From an uncultured Oscillibacter sp. (GTDB taxonomy: Bacteria; Bacillota; Clostridia; Oscillospirales; Oscillospiraceae), in the NCBI GenBank assembly GCA_947245315.1, contig CAMXNV010000138.1, positions 1-5,762 of the forward strand: DNA of 5,762 nucleotides, in the 5' to 3' direction. Positions 5,555 through 5,762 of this stretch are shown here, piece after piece. The notes under the pieces are model-generated. The model had not been told where the DNA came from. It was given only the letters and a program-made list of their open reading frames with translations, and ran no database searches. Made by a program: the position numbers and the translations under genes. The number at the start of each line of letters is the position of its first letter. The first letter of the stretch is position 1.

Positions 5555-5762
5555 TCAGGCATTCCGCCTCAAGGCCTCCAGGTCTCCCGCCTGGATCGCC
5601 CGGAGGCTCCCCGTCAGCTTCTCCGGCGGCCAGTCCCACCAGCGAAGCTCCAAGAGCGCGTCAATGGTCTCCTCATCGAACCGCCGCCGGATGGGCCGGG
5701 CGGGCACGCCGCCCACGATGGTATAGGGCGGCACGTCGCGGGTCACCACGGCCCGGGCGCCG
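5555..5762 (-). CDS. CatB/Vat-type hexapeptide acetyltransferase, C-terminal part
   Basis: The last 68 residues of a protein whose start lies beyond the right edge. The visible part reads GARAVVTRDVPPYTIVGGVPA, the last turn of a left-handed beta-helix (hexapeptide) domain, then RPIRRRFDEETIDALLELRW and WDWPPEKL. The tail with WWDWP after the helix cap is characteristic of the CatB/Vat xenobiotic acyltransferase group, trimeric acetyl-CoA enzymes that include chloramphenicol and streptogramin acetyltransferases. Many chromosomal members have unknown substrates, so antibiotic resistance should not be assumed; the catalytic histidine lies outside the window. The gene ends 26 bases before the GIY-YIG start and probably heads the same operon. 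Confidence 0.88.
   Translation of the reverse strand, partial: GARAVVTRDVPPYTIVGGVPARPIRRRFDEETIDALLELRWWDWPPEKLTGSLRAIQAGDLEALRRNA

Noticed and set aside
5555..5762. Antibiotic resistance gene
   Set aside because: Only the C-terminal end of the CatB/Vat-type enzyme is present; most chromosomal members have no proven resistance role and the active site lies outside the window.

Overview
The window is GC-rich and densely coded. Strong Shine-Dalgarno sites (GGAGG type), extended -10 promoters (TGnTACAAT) and GTAGGGGCGG palindromes together suggest a high-GC Clostridia member, such as a gut Oscillospiraceae-type Firmicute. That assignment is inferred from style and recall, not from a marker gene.

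Layout. Positions 1-235 are non-coding and packed with GC-rich palindromes, including a 30-bp-arm inverted repeat of REP type. From 2902 down to 236, on the minus strand, lies a tight three-gene unit: glycerate kinase, an ABC ATPase and an ABC-3 family metal permease (ZnuC/ZnuB-like). Its genes overlap by 14 and 4 bases. A 152-bp divergent intergenic region (2903-3054) carries two back-to-back extended -10 promoters that form an imperfect inverted repeat. Rightward from it runs a cytoplasmic GH13 alpha-glucan hydrolase (3055-4365), followed 2 bases later by a small three-helix membrane protein of unknown function (4368-4706). A terminator-like hairpin with a T-tract sits at the end of that gene, and a second large hairpin separates it from the converging minus-strand cluster. 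That cluster, read from the right edge, is the C-terminal end of a CatB/Vat-type hexapeptide acetyltransferase, a GIY-YIG UPF0213-family protein and a GNAT acetyltransferase.

How the genes work together. The kinase is predicted to feed glycerate into lower glycolysis, and the GH13 enzyme to release sugars from imported maltodextrins. Both are carbon-use genes that share one divergent control region. The metal transporter pair has no solute-binding protein gene in the window and probably depends on one encoded elsewhere. The right-hand cluster looks like an ordinary accessory operon. I see no phage, transposase, CRISPR, tRNA, rRNA or defence genes, and nothing that amounts to a convincing new system. 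The most interesting points are the mirrored divergent promoters, the REP-like element, the linkage of a glycerate kinase to an orphan metal transporter, and the unassigned membrane protein coupled to the GH13 gene.
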